Made by a program: the position numbers and the translations under genes. This document shows positions 6,537 through 12,776 of a DNA stretch of 18,615 bases, one piece after another. Within the stretch, counting starts at the first letter, position 1. Each line of letters opens with the position of its first letter. This DNA is from Methanodesulfokora sp964525965 (lineage in GTDB: Archaea; Korarchaeota; Korarchaeia; Korarchaeales; Korarchaeaceae): positions 1 through 18,615 of the forward strand of contig CAZGKA010000043.1 in the NCBI GenBank assembly GCA_964525965.1, written 5' to 3'. Below the pieces are notes generated by a model. That model had not been told where the DNA came from. It made no database searches and saw only the letters and a program-made list of their open reading frames with translations.

Positions 6537-7463
6537 CTATTTACCTTTTATTCTATCGACCAGGGCCTCCATCTCCGACAGGAGCTTCTCCTTCTCCCTT
6601 ATAATCTTCTCCTTCTGCTTTATCTTGGAGGTTGCCGCCTTCTTGCTTATCTCCCCTACGTTCATCCTGGCCTTCAGCACCCTTATCTCGTCCTCAAGCT
6701 TGTCTATTTCATCAGCCAAACGTTCGATGTCCCTGTTCAGGGAGGGAAGAATTCTCTCGAGCTCCTCCTGGGCCCTAGATATCTTGGACTCGTACTCCTC
6801 CCTGAGCCTTCTGTACTCCTCATCGCCGACCTTGCCCTCGGACCTCCTCTCCTCCAGCTTGCTGAGGAGCTTCGTGTACCTGTCCCTCTCCCTTACCAGC
6901 TCCTCCACCCTGCTTATCCTCTTCCTTCTTCTTCTCTCCTTGGAGATCCTCCCCTTTATGATCCTGTAGATCAGATAGATCACGCCAACGATGATCAGGA
7001 CCAGCAGGAGAAGTACAAGCCTCGCCCCTGTGGTGTAGCCCATGTGGACCCTGAGCTGGGTGTAGGTGGTGCCTCCCGTAGTCTCGACCACGATCCTGAG
7101 CCTGAAGTCTCCGGCTAGCGGAACCTTGGGTACCTCGACGGTCCTCTCTATAGGTTTCTCCTGACCAGGATTGACCTTGACGGGCTTCTCGAAGGGTATG
7201 GGATACTCGCCGAGCTCCACCCCCAAGGGGACGTCGAACATCTGCTCGGAGAACACCACAAGCCTTATTCCCGTCACGTTGATGGGCTCGTTGCCCATGT
7301 TTCTGACCGTCAGGACGAAGTCTATTCTCTCCCCGGGCTTGACCGAGACGGAGCTTGGTGATATGGAGGCTGAGATTTTCTCCTGAGCCGCTGCGTGGAT
7401 CAGAGCTGAAGTTAACAGGACCAGAATCGCCAGGAGGAGTGCAGCAGTTGAATTATTTTTCAT
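6537..7463 (-). CDS. Surface Ig-like protein with transmembrane helix and cytoplasmic coiled coil
   Basis: The 308-residue product has four clear parts: a Sec signal peptide (residues 1-26, ending HAAA), a beta-sandwich ectodomain (about 28-142), a transmembrane helix (149-169) followed by a very basic stop-transfer stretch (KERRRRKR), and a long charged coiled coil to the end (about 180-305). The ectodomain has PGERIDFVLTVRNMGNEPIN and PGQEKPIERTVEVPK, features of NEW3/CARDB-like Ig folds seen in archaeal surface proteins. The topology places the Ig domain outside and the coiled coil inside, suggesting a scaffold linking the envelope to cytoplasmic partners. The ATG at 7463 lies ~26 bases from a box A at 7484-7495, so the message is probably leaderless. 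The signal peptide should be cut by a signal peptidase such as the one encoded at 392-808. Confidence 0.8.
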   Translation of the reverse strand: MKNNSTAALLLAILVLLTSALIHAAAQEKISASISPSSVSVKPGERIDFVLTVRNMGNEPINVTGIRLVVFSEQMFDVPLGVELGEYPIPFEKPVKVNPGQEKPIERTVEVPKVPLAGDFRLRIVVETTGGTTYTQLRVHMGYTTGARLVLLLLVLIIVGVIYLIYRIIKGRISKERRRRKRISRVEELVRERDRYTKLLSKLEERRSEGKVGDEEYRRLREEYESKISRAQEELERILPSLNRDIERLADEIDKLEDEIRVLKARMNVGEISKKAATSKIKQKEKIIREKEKLLSEMEALVDRIKGK

Positions 7464-7483
7464 CGGAAGATCAGGGGTCCCGA

Positions 7484-7495
7484 GTTAATTTAAGC
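7484..7495 (-). promoter_or_regulatory. Box A of a leaderless promoter for the Ig-like protein
   Basis: The minus strand reads GCTTAAATTAAC, centred about 26 bases before the ATG at 7463. This fits a transcript beginning at or next to the A of the start codon. The remaining 134-base divergent space toward the methyltransferase holds only AT-rich elements. Confidence 0.5.
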
Positions 7496-7600
7496 GTTTG
7501 CTGGAGGCCGAGGTTAACGAGTGAAAGGTTAATTATCAGTCGTTTGGACGGCACATAAACCTCCGAAGAGCGCCACAATGGACAATTTTTTATCCTTTTG

Positions 7601-8293
7601 ATGGGGAAAGTCCCGAGTATGCTCCTCCGACTCATCAACAGAGTGTTCAGGGGGATCCAGAGGTTCTCTCAGGGGATCCCCTCCCCGGCCGCCAGCATCT
7701 ACGAGAAGGTCGGAGAGAAGGTCATCAGGCATCTGCATCAAGATCTGGCTGAGAGCATATCCGCTAGGATCACCAGAGGAGATGTCGTCCTCGACGTCGG
7801 GTGTGGAACCGGCTCCCTGCTGAGCATGATCGATGTGGAGGGGGTCAGAAGGATTGGGCTTGACATATCACCTGCCATGCTTAGGATAGCCTTGAAAAGG
7901 GTGGACTGCCATCTCCTGGTCGGAGACGCTCACCTCCTCCCTCTGAGGGATGGATGCGTCGATCTTTTGATGAGCACCGGAACCCTGCACCACCTCAGAA
8001 GACCGCCGGACTTCTTCAGCGAGTGCCTCAGGGTCACCAGGGGAGAGGCCTGGATCGCTGAGCTCTCCTACGACTCACCCAGGGAGGAGTTCGTCAGGAC
8101 CTCCGACATCGTGGGCGTTCCCAGCATGCTGCTGAAGGTCGCCTCAGCGATGCACGGAGTTCCTAGAAGCGAGTTCGAGGGATGGATCCACGAGGTGCTC
8201 AGCTCGATGGGAGCTAGGCACAAGATCCTCAGCAGGGGGATAGCCACCCTCCTGGTGATCTCTAGCCCCCAGGTCCGGCGCTGGAGCCGATGA
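7601..8293 (+). CDS. Class I SAM-dependent methyltransferase
   Basis: This ~230-residue protein has the class I Rossmann methyltransferase motifs: VVLDVGCGTGSLL (motif I, near residues 62-73), the acidic GLDISPAML after strand 2 (~84-92), VGDAHLLPL with the adenine-contacting Asp, and LLMSTGTLHHLRRP, typical of the UbiE/Methyltransf_11 group. The substrate is not deducible; small molecules or quinones are common in this group. The start is uncertain: TTG 7598, ATG 7601 or ATG 7619. A TTTTTTATCC element at 7586-7595 would place the transcript start near 7617, favouring a leaderless ATG 7619; the upstream CATAAAC at 7553-7559 would instead allow the earlier starts. The N-terminus is basic (RLINRVFRGIQRF). 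The last 32 bases overlap the end of the convergent aldolase gene. Confidence 0.88.
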   Translation: MGKVPSMLLRLINRVFRGIQRFSQGIPSPAASIYEKVGEKVIRHLHQDLAESISARITRGDVVLDVGCGTGSLLSMIDVEGVRRIGLDISPAMLRIALKRVDCHLLVGDAHLLPLRDGCVDLLMSTGTLHHLRRPPDFFSECLRVTRGEAWIAELSYDSPREEFVRTSDIVGVPSMLLKVASAMHGVPRSEFEGWIHEVLSSMGARHKILSRGIATLLVISSPQVRRWSR

Positions 8294-9167
8294 GCCCGAA
8301 CTCCTCCAAGGATCTCCTGAGCTCCTCCCTTTCCCGAGAGCTCAGGGGCAGCGATGGCCTCCTGGGAAAACCTCCCGGGAGACCCATCAGGTTCAGGACC
8401 TCCTTGACCGAGCTCAGCTGGTTGTACCTCTTGAACACGATCTCGTTCAGCTCTGTCAATTTCAGCTGAAGCTCAGCGGCGGTCCTCAGATCCCCCGACC
8501 TGAACGACTCGTACAGCTCAACGCACATCCTCGGGGCTATTATCGACACGCCGACCACGCCACCCGCTCCCCCCAAGACCAGAGCTGGGAGCAGAGTATC
8601 CCCGGTTCCAGCGAGGACTGGCGCTTTAGCTGACCTGATCAGCTCAGATATCCTCCCCACCAGTCCGCTAGACTCCTTTATTCCCACCACATGATCGAAC
8701 TCCTCGGTAAGCCTCACCAAGATGTCCACTCCTATGTTATAGCCCACGAACTTCGGGACGTTGTAGAGAACGACCGGAAGATCGCAGGAGCTCAAAAATG
8801 TTCTGTAATGCTCAAGAATCTCCCTGTCGCTGTATCTGTAGTAGAAGATCGGTGCAGGCATGACAGCAGAGGCCCCCACGTCTTGGACAGCCCTCGCCTG
8901 CCTTATCAGCCCGTCTGTGGTGGGGGACGACAGGCCCACCACGACCGGCCTGCCCCTCGATCTTTCAACGACCCTCTCCACAACCCTGACCCTCTCCTCC
9001 AAGGACAGGTAGAGTCCCTCTCCGTTGCTGGCACAGGTCACGAGTCCGTGAACTCCAGAGTCCATCCAGAAATCCACAAGCCTGTCCAGAGCTTGGAGAT
9101 CGAGCTTCCCGAGCTTGTCGAAGGGAGTCACGTGGGGAGGAAGTATTCCCTCTATCCTCGGAGGCAT
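8262..9167 (-). CDS. DapA-superfamily aldolase/lyase, substrate unknown
   Basis: This 301-residue (beta/alpha)8 enzyme belongs to the dihydrodipicolinate synthase / N-acetylneuraminate lyase family, which forms a Schiff base between lysine and a keto acid, usually pyruvate. The catalytic lysine is Lys164 in VVGIKESSG, and the conserved tyrosine is Tyr135 in VVLYNVPKF. The substrate loop reads CASNGEG (45-51) where true DapA has GTTGE, so the second Thr is replaced by Asn48. GSNGE-type loops are known in 4-hydroxy-2-oxoglutarate and sugar-acid aldolases, so a catabolic or sugar-acid role is more likely than lysine synthesis. The length is normal. No lysine-pathway genes are adjacent. The ATG at 9167 opens at the family N-terminus (IEGILPPHVTPF). 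It ends inside the last 32 bases of the convergent methyltransferase. Confidence 0.9.
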   Translation of the reverse strand: MPPRIEGILPPHVTPFDKLGKLDLQALDRLVDFWMDSGVHGLVTCASNGEGLYLSLEERVRVVERVVERSRGRPVVVGLSSPTTDGLIRQARAVQDVGASAVMPAPIFYYRYSDREILEHYRTFLSSCDLPVVLYNVPKFVGYNIGVDILVRLTEEFDHVVGIKESSGLVGRISELIRSAKAPVLAGTGDTLLPALVLGGAGGVVGVSIIAPRMCVELYESFRSGDLRTAAELQLKLTELNEIVFKRYNQLSSVKEVLNLMGLPGGFPRRPSLPLSSREREELRRSLEEFGLIGSSAGPGG

Positions 9168-9191
9168 AACTAGAGGGGCTGGATACAGCTC

Positions 9192-9731
9192 TTAAACTGA
9201 TGCCCTCTTGGAGAACCGCCCCTCAGCGAGAAGCCTCCCCGTATTTAGTTCCTCTATCCTAACCCTTAGCTCATCTCCGGTGGCATCCAATATAGCGAAG
9301 CTCGGCGGATATCCCTTCTTGTCCTCGCTCTTGAGGTGTCCAGGGTTGACTAGGACCACCTCAGACCTCTCCACTCGTGGGACATGGGTGTGACCGTGAA
9401 GAACCAGGTCAACAACCCTCCTGGATATCAGCTTCGTGGGATCCAGGTCCCAAGGCTGATCGTTTTCGTGAGGCGTCGGGGAGTGCACCATAAGGGCCGT
9501 CCATCCCTCGAGGTTTATCAGGATCCTGTTGGGCACATCCGGATTGAAGTAGGCATCCTCGTATACGCCGGGCACCCTCATCACCTTGAACTCCTCCATG
9601 AGAACGTCTGCGTCTTCATAATTATCACCTAGATGGATTATCAGATCCGGTCTGAGCTCGACAGCCCTCGACATGAACTTCCTGACGTTGTCCAGCTCGC
9701 CGTGGGTATCGCTGATCACGAGCACCCTCAT
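9192..9731 (-). CDS. Metallophosphoesterase of the YfcE/MJ0936 type
   Basis: This 179-residue protein is a short calcineurin-like phosphoesterase, a two-metal hydrolase of phosphomono- or diesters. Visible metal ligands are Asp8 and His10 in VISDTHGE, Asp36 in IHLGDNYED, His83 in LMVHSPTP, and His114/His116 in VLHGHTHVP. The usual GN[CH][DE] motif, which supplies the metal-binding and catalytic Asn, is replaced by GVYED at 55-59. This is a real departure from the family and may change or abolish activity. The ATG at 9731 is preferred over the ATG at 9758, because a box A at 9761-9772 predicts transcription from about 9740 and a GGTG follows it at the right distance. A gap of 24 bases separates it from the aldolase downstream, so both may form one transcript. 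Confidence 0.88.
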   Translation of the reverse strand: MRVLVISDTHGELDNVRKFMSRAVELRPDLIIHLGDNYEDADVLMEEFKVMRVPGVYEDAYFNPDVPNRILINLEGWTALMVHSPTPHENDQPWDLDPTKLISRRVVDLVLHGHTHVPRVERSEVVLVNPGHLKSEDKKGYPPSFAILDATGDELRVRIEELNTGRLLAEGRFSKRASV

Positions 9732-9760
9732 ATTTCGCACCAACTGAACCGCCCCCATCG

Positions 9761-9772
9761 ATAAGTTAAAGA
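9761..9772 (-). promoter_or_regulatory. Box A promoter of the phosphoesterase/aldolase pair
   Basis: The minus strand reads TCTTTAACTTAT. With ~26-base spacing transcription starts near 9740, after the ATG at 9758, which rules that start out and supports ATG 9731. Confidence 0.45.
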
Positions 9773-9817
9773 TTTCGACTGATTATCCGCTGGATCGACG
9801 GAACGTCTGATGACACA

Positions 9818-9826
9818 GTTATAACC
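9818..9826 (+). promoter_or_regulatory. Box A facing the 9848-9988 small RNA / small ORF
   Basis: GTTATAACC on the plus strand is a good box A. Standard spacing gives a transcript start near 9848. The only things downstream are the hairpin-rich segment and the GTG-started 43-codon frame at 9857-9988. It is divergent from the phosphoesterase promoter. Confidence 0.45.
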
Positions 9827-9847
9827 ATTTCCCTACCTGAACTGACG

Positions 9848-9988
9848 GAAATCCGGGTGAGGCTTCTTGAAGGTGTTTTGATACTTGACCTAACCTCGCC
9901 ACCCTGTGGCCACTGCCACAACCGAGAGCCGGCATTGCTCGTCAACGGCCGATTAATCGGCGTTGAATTTTTATCGAGCACACCGTAG
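9848..9988 (+). other. Possible small RNA or 43-residue CGHC peptide
   Basis: Two readings compete. As RNA: from the predicted start near 9848, GGGTG at 9855-9859 can pair with CACCC at 9900-9904; a perfect 6-bp stem with a tetraloop spans 9905-9920 (TGTGGC, CACT, GCCACA); the perfect 14-base palindrome GCCGATTAATCGGC spans 9948-9961; and a T5 tract at 9968-9972 could end it. As protein: GTG 9857 to TAG 9988 gives 43 residues, starting VRLLEGVLILDLTS and then PPCGHCHNREPALLVNGRLIG, with a thioredoxin-like CGHC. No convincing Shine-Dalgarno sequence precedes it, and it is far shorter than any thioredoxin fold. The hairpins slightly favour RNA. Confidence 0.35.
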
Positions 9989-10000
9989 GACCGCCGAGGC

Positions 10001-10006
10001 TTTTTT
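10001..10006 (+). terminator. T6 tract
   Basis: TTTTTT directly after GCCGAGGC, downstream of the candidate small transcript that begins near 9848. It could terminate that transcript if the T5 at 9968-9972 does not. Confidence 0.3.
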
Positions 10007-10148
10007 GGTCGTGTCCCTGAGCGCTCTGGGAAAATAATTTTACTGTTGGAAACATCGCTGATCCTGAACTGTCGCCAGCTTTTTCTGTACAGGGAACAGT
10101 CATCTCGCGCAAGTGAGGAGAACCTCCATGTAGAAAGAAAGGTTCGTT

Positions 10149-10275
10149 GATGAGAAGTCAAAGAGTTTCTCATCACATGGACGGGAGTGTACGGCTCATT
10201 TGATCAGTAAGTTTCTCTGAAAGATCTGGAGAGAAGTGGTAGGAGGGATAGCTGTTTTAAACTCCTCTCCAGGTC
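10149..10275. other. Hairpin-rich non-coding stretch (9989-10361)
   Basis: No convincing gene is visible between 9989 and 10361. Two strong inverted repeats stand out. GATGAGAA at 10149-10156 pairs perfectly with TTCTCATC at 10167-10174 around a 10-base loop. GATCTGGAGAG at 10223-10233 pairs with CTCTCCAGGTC at 10265-10275 (11 pairs, one G-U) around a 31-base loop. An AT-rich tract at 10308-10330 can act as box A in either direction; on the minus strand it would start transcription near 10288-10302, just before the larger stem. The strand of any RNA is undetermined. Confidence 0.3.
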
Positions 10276-10361
10276 GGGGGGTGCCGCTGATTAAGGAACA
10301 GAAACTTGGTATAAAAATTTTACTTTATAGTTGATCGAGAGCTGCCCCGTCGAGAACGTGT

Positions 10362-10868
10362 CTAGCTTCGAAGCTCCATTAGAAGATCCTTTAGCTCTTT
10401 CCTTGGGGGAGGAGAAGGATTCTCAGCTGGCCATCCGAGGGCTATCATCGACACAGGGATCTCGTCCTCCTCGAGGTGGAGTATCTTCTGTATCTTGGGA
10501 ACATCCCTGAGCGTCTGAATCCAGACGCTCCCGAGCCCGAGGGCGTGGGCCGCAAGCATTATGTACATGGTGACGTTGGCTCCATCCAGCTGATAGGATA
10601 CAGGTGCCTCCCTCCTATCACACACGACGATAAGACACAACGGGGCTCTCTCCAAGGGTCTCGCCCATCTATGAACAGAGCTAAGGGTCTTGATCAGTGA
10701 CCTGTCTTTTATGATGAGGAACCTCCAGGGCTGTCTGTTCTTAGCGCTGGGCGCATAACGAGCTACATCTAAGATCCTCCTAACGAGATCGTCCGGAACG
10801 GGAGCATCCTTAAATTTTCTAACGCTTCTCCTGGTCAGAAGAAGTTCCAAGCAGGGTTCCAGGTCCAT
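10362..10868 (-). CDS. Nitroreductase-family FMN oxidoreductase
   Basis: This 168-residue protein belongs to the nitroreductase family, FMN-dependent dimers that reduce nitro, quinone or flavin-like substrates with NAD(P)H. The FMN phosphate-binding segment TRRSVRKF is near the N-terminus, followed by VARYAPSAKNRQPWRF (the S-x-x-N-x-Q-P-W motif that binds flavin), GLGSVWI in the middle helix region, and ALGWPAE near the C-terminus. The length fits the small archaeal subgroup. ATG 10868 is chosen because the family starts shortly before the RRSxR motif; the TTG at 10901 would add 11 residues and lie only ~4 bases after the start predicted from the box A at 10927-10937, so it cannot be excluded. 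The physiological substrate is unknown. It stands alone, with non-coding stretches on both sides. Confidence 0.9.
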   Translation of the reverse strand: MDLEPCLELLLTRRSVRKFKDAPVPDDLVRRILDVARYAPSAKNRQPWRFLIIKDRSLIKTLSSVHRWARPLERAPLCLIVVCDRREAPVSYQLDGANVTMYIMLAAHALGLGSVWIQTLRDVPKIQKILHLEEDEIPVSMIALGWPAENPSPPPRKELKDLLMELRS

Positions 10869-10926
10869 ATGGTCATCCCGAGGTGTGATACTCAAAAACA
10901 AATCTGGTGATCAATGGAGTTGCTTA

Positions 10927-10937
10927 CTTATATTGTA
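10927..10937 (-). promoter_or_regulatory. Box A promoter of the nitroreductase gene
   Basis: The minus strand reads CAATATAAGTA. Spacing puts the transcript start near 10905, leaving a 37-base leader to ATG 10868 that contains GGGATGA close to the ATG. Confidence 0.4.
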
Positions 10938-10986
10938 CGCTTTTTCCACTGGAAAGGGGTTGATCAGAAAAAATTGTAAAGAAAGT

Positions 10987-10996
10987 CTAAATATTT
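10987..10996 (+). promoter_or_regulatory. Box A promoter of the 11018 RNA gene
   Basis: CTAAATATTT is a strong TATA-like box A. Its centre lies about 26 bases before 11018, the exact first base of the long closing stem of the candidate RNA. No plus-strand coding frame follows. Confidence 0.55.
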
Positions 10997-11017
10997 CCTC
11001 CGTTAAGCATCCACAAT

Positions 11018-11143
11018 GGCCTGTCCCCAGGATGAAATTTAACAGATCGATATCGAGAGTCCTTCTGCGAGCGGGGGCAGGCCTGTGAGGGCCTTCCCTT
11101 TCCACCACCCTTCGCTAGGGCTCTGGGGGCCCTCACTCTTTTT
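11018..11143 (+). ncRNA. Stand-alone structured RNA, not recognised
   Basis: No protein frame explains this ~126-base segment between the nitroreductase promoter and the end of the next minus-strand gene. GGCCTGTCCCC (11018-11028) pairs with GGGGGCAGGCC (11073-11083) in an 11-pair stem with one G-U. Inside it AGGAT (11029-11033) can pair with GTCCT (11059-11063), leaving an asymmetric bulge. Two bases after the stem (11085) a second one begins: GTGAGGGCC (11085-11093) pairs perfectly with GGCCCTCAC (11128-11136), and the run TCTTTTT follows at 11137-11143. A box A sits ~26 bases before the first stem base. Promoter, closed fold and T-tract all agree on the plus strand. It lacks the C/D box pair and the signatures of SRP and RNase P RNA; function unknown. 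Confidence 0.6.
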
Positions 11144-11564
11144 GTTTAAAGGAAATCTCTAAGGAGTTCATGTCTGGTCTTACTTGATCTGGCTGACCCA
11201 CTTCTTTAATTCTCTGTTCTAGAGACTTTATCTCACTCATGACGAGCCGTATCTCACTTTCTATTCTGCTGGGTGGTTCCGTCTTGGAAAGGTACGGTAG
11301 AAGCGAGGAAGCAAAGGCTGCTAGCCCGACAGCCAAGAAGAAAGAGAGCTCCTCTATACATGAAATAGCTATGAGAGATGCGCCCAACACCATAAGACAC
11401 ATAGAAATTTTGGACTTTAGCTCTGCAGACCTCTCGGCCCTGGCCAACTTTTCCTTGAGCATGTTGAGCTCCACACGCTTCATGTCTAGGTTTCTCCTAA
11501 GCTCATCTTCCTTGTCTTCCTTTCTGGGATAATTATTAAAATGGGAATAAGATGTCTCTTGCAC
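11133..11564 (-). CDS. Small coiled-coil membrane protein of unknown function
   Basis: I do not recognise this 143-residue protein. A charged helical segment (about 16-50, ELRRNLDMKRVELNMLKEKL) precedes a hydrophobic hairpin of two close helices (about 53-90, with a short turn at CIEELS), and a second charged helical segment follows (~97-125). That is a helical hairpin with both coiled-coil arms on the same, probably cytoplasmic, side. The start is GTG at 11564; a G5 run lies about 5 bases upstream, and the box A at 11601-11609 predicts a ~15-base leader. Its stop lies inside the terminator stem of the convergent RNA gene, so the two 3' ends share that hairpin. The N-terminal 15 residues are polar and less certain. 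Confidence 0.7.
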   Translation of the reverse strand: MQETSYSHFNNYPRKEDKEDELRRNLDMKRVELNMLKEKLARAERSAELKSKISMCLMVLGASLIAISCIEELSFFLAVGLAAFASSLLPYLSKTEPPSRIESEIRLVMSEIKSLEQRIKEVGQPDQVRPDMNSLEISFKQKE

Positions 11565-11600
11565 GTCACCCCCTTCTACGTCATTATGGAAATTAGTCCG

Positions 11601-11609
11601 ATATAAAGT
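11601..11609 (-). promoter_or_regulatory. Box A promoter of the small coiled-coil membrane protein
   Basis: The minus strand reads ACTTTATAT, centred 26 bases ahead of about 11579, giving a short leader that carries the GGGGGTGA ribosome binding site of the GTG at 11564. Confidence 0.5.
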
Positions 11610-11674
11610 TTTGCTTAATACAAATATACTTGTCGCGCAGAAGAACTGCTTTGAAATTATAACCTGAAGGGGTC

Positions 11675-12763
11675 TCAGAGGTACTCCAAGTTGAGCTCGG
11701 TGGATGGATCGAACATCTTCACGTGATCAGGTCTTATGTTGAGATAGACCATCTCCCCGATCTTAAGATCGACCTTTCCGAGCTTCACGGCTTTAACAAC
11801 CTCGCCTTTGACCAGAGCGGTTATTATCGTCTCCCTGCCCAGAGGTTCCACCGCGTAGATCTCCCCGCTCATCGAGAGATGTCCCTCTAGAGGTTCCCTC
11901 GATATCTCCACGTGCTCCGGTCTGAAGGCAACCACCACATCTTCTATGCCTCTGTCCCTTATCTTCCTGAGGAGTTGATCCTCGAGGACAAGCTCTCCAT
12001 CGAAGACCTTCACTTTTGAGTCCACCACCAGTCCTCTCATCATGTTGGCCGGTGGGTTCCCTATGAAGGAGGCCACGAACATCGTCCTAGGTCTCGAGTA
12101 GACCTCCTTTGGATCACCGACCTGCTGCACCACCCCCGCATTCATCACGACCACCTGATCAGCTATGGCCATGGCCTCCGACTGATCATGGGTCACGTAT
12201 ATGGCTGTTATTCCGAGATCGGCCTGAAGCCTCTTTATCTCCGCTCGTATGTATATTCTAAGCAGGGCATCGAGGTTTGAGAGTGGCTCGTCCAGGAGCA
12301 GAACGCTGGGCTCTTTCACAAGGGCCCTAGCCAGAGCGACCCTCTGCTGCTGACCTCCTGAGAGCTGAGAGGGATATCTGTTCAGCAAGACTTCTATCTT
12401 AAGGAGTTTAGCCGCCTCCCTCACTTTTCTCTCTATCTCGTCCTCGGGCAACTTCTTCAGCCTTAGGGGGAAGGCTATGTTCTGGAAGACCGTCATATGC
12501 GGATAGAGGGCGTAGTTCTGGAAGACCAGGCCCACGTTCCTCCTGCTCGGAGGAAGCTCCGTCACATCCTCGTCATCGAAGTATATCCTGCCCGAGGTGG
12601 GCTTGTATATCCCGGCTATCAGGTAGAGCAGAGTGGTCTTCCCGGAGCCGCTCGGTCCCAGGAGAACCGTGAGCTTTCCCTCGGGCATCTCGAGCGAGAC
12701 ATTGTTGACAGCCACAACCCTGCCGAACCTCTTGGTAACCCCATCAAGCTTGACCCTCACCAT
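11675..12763 (-). CDS. ABC transporter ATPase, MalK/UgpC type (carbohydrate import)
   Basis: This 362-residue protein powers the importer encoded just upstream. All nucleotide-binding motifs are intact: Walker A GPSGSGKTT (36-44), Q-loop Gln82 in VFQNYALYP, signature LSGGQQQ (134-140), Walker B VLLLDEP (154-160), D-loop SNLD, and switch His192 in YVTHDQ. The C-terminal ~120 residues form the OB-fold/TOBE regulatory domain of the CUT1 sugar and glycerol-phosphate importers, with FRPEHVEI and the final YLNIRPDHVKMFD. The ATG at 12763 is preferred to the GTG at 12772 because GAGGAGGT at 12772-12779 is then spaced correctly. It is the last gene of the four-gene operon, 13 bases after the second permease. 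No T-rich terminator is obvious after its stop, only a small palindrome (GCAG, 5 bases, CTGC) at 11638-11650. Confidence 0.95.
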   Translation of the reverse strand: MVRVKLDGVTKRFGRVVAVNNVSLEMPEGKLTVLLGPSGSGKTTLLYLIAGIYKPTSGRIYFDDEDVTELPPSRRNVGLVFQNYALYPHMTVFQNIAFPLRLKKLPEDEIERKVREAAKLLKIEVLLNRYPSQLSGGQQQRVALARALVKEPSVLLLDEPLSNLDALLRIYIRAEIKRLQADLGITAIYVTHDQSEAMAIADQVVVMNAGVVQQVGDPKEVYSRPRTMFVASFIGNPPANMMRGLVVDSKVKVFDGELVLEDQLLRKIRDRGIEDVVVAFRPEHVEISREPLEGHLSMSGEIYAVEPLGRETIITALVKGEVVKAVKLGKVDLKIGEMVYLNIRPDHVKMFDPSTELNLEYL

Positions 12764-12776
12764 TAAAACCACCTCC

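Noticed and set aside
9808..9840. TGATGA at 9808 and CTGA at 9837 as a C/D box small RNA
   Set aside because: The spacing is too long for one guide and too short for a full dual guide, and no C' or second D box follows.
9766..10176. 136-codon minus-strand open frame
   Set aside because: Its product is Ser/Arg-rich with no domain, it crosses the box A elements of two promoters and the hairpins at 9905-9961, and it has no ribosome binding site.
10148..10220. TGATGA at 10148 (and GTGATGA on the minus strand) as a C/D box RNA
   Set aside because: These are the arms of the 8-bp hairpin at 10149-10174; the nearest CTGA is some 65 bases away and no D' box is present.
10064..10305. Possible RNase P RNA: ACAGAA followed by CTTGGTATA at about 10289-10303 resembles the 3' conserved P4 strand
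   Set aside because: No matching 5' P4 strand could be found upstream; the best candidate near 10156 pairs at only 5 of 8 positions.
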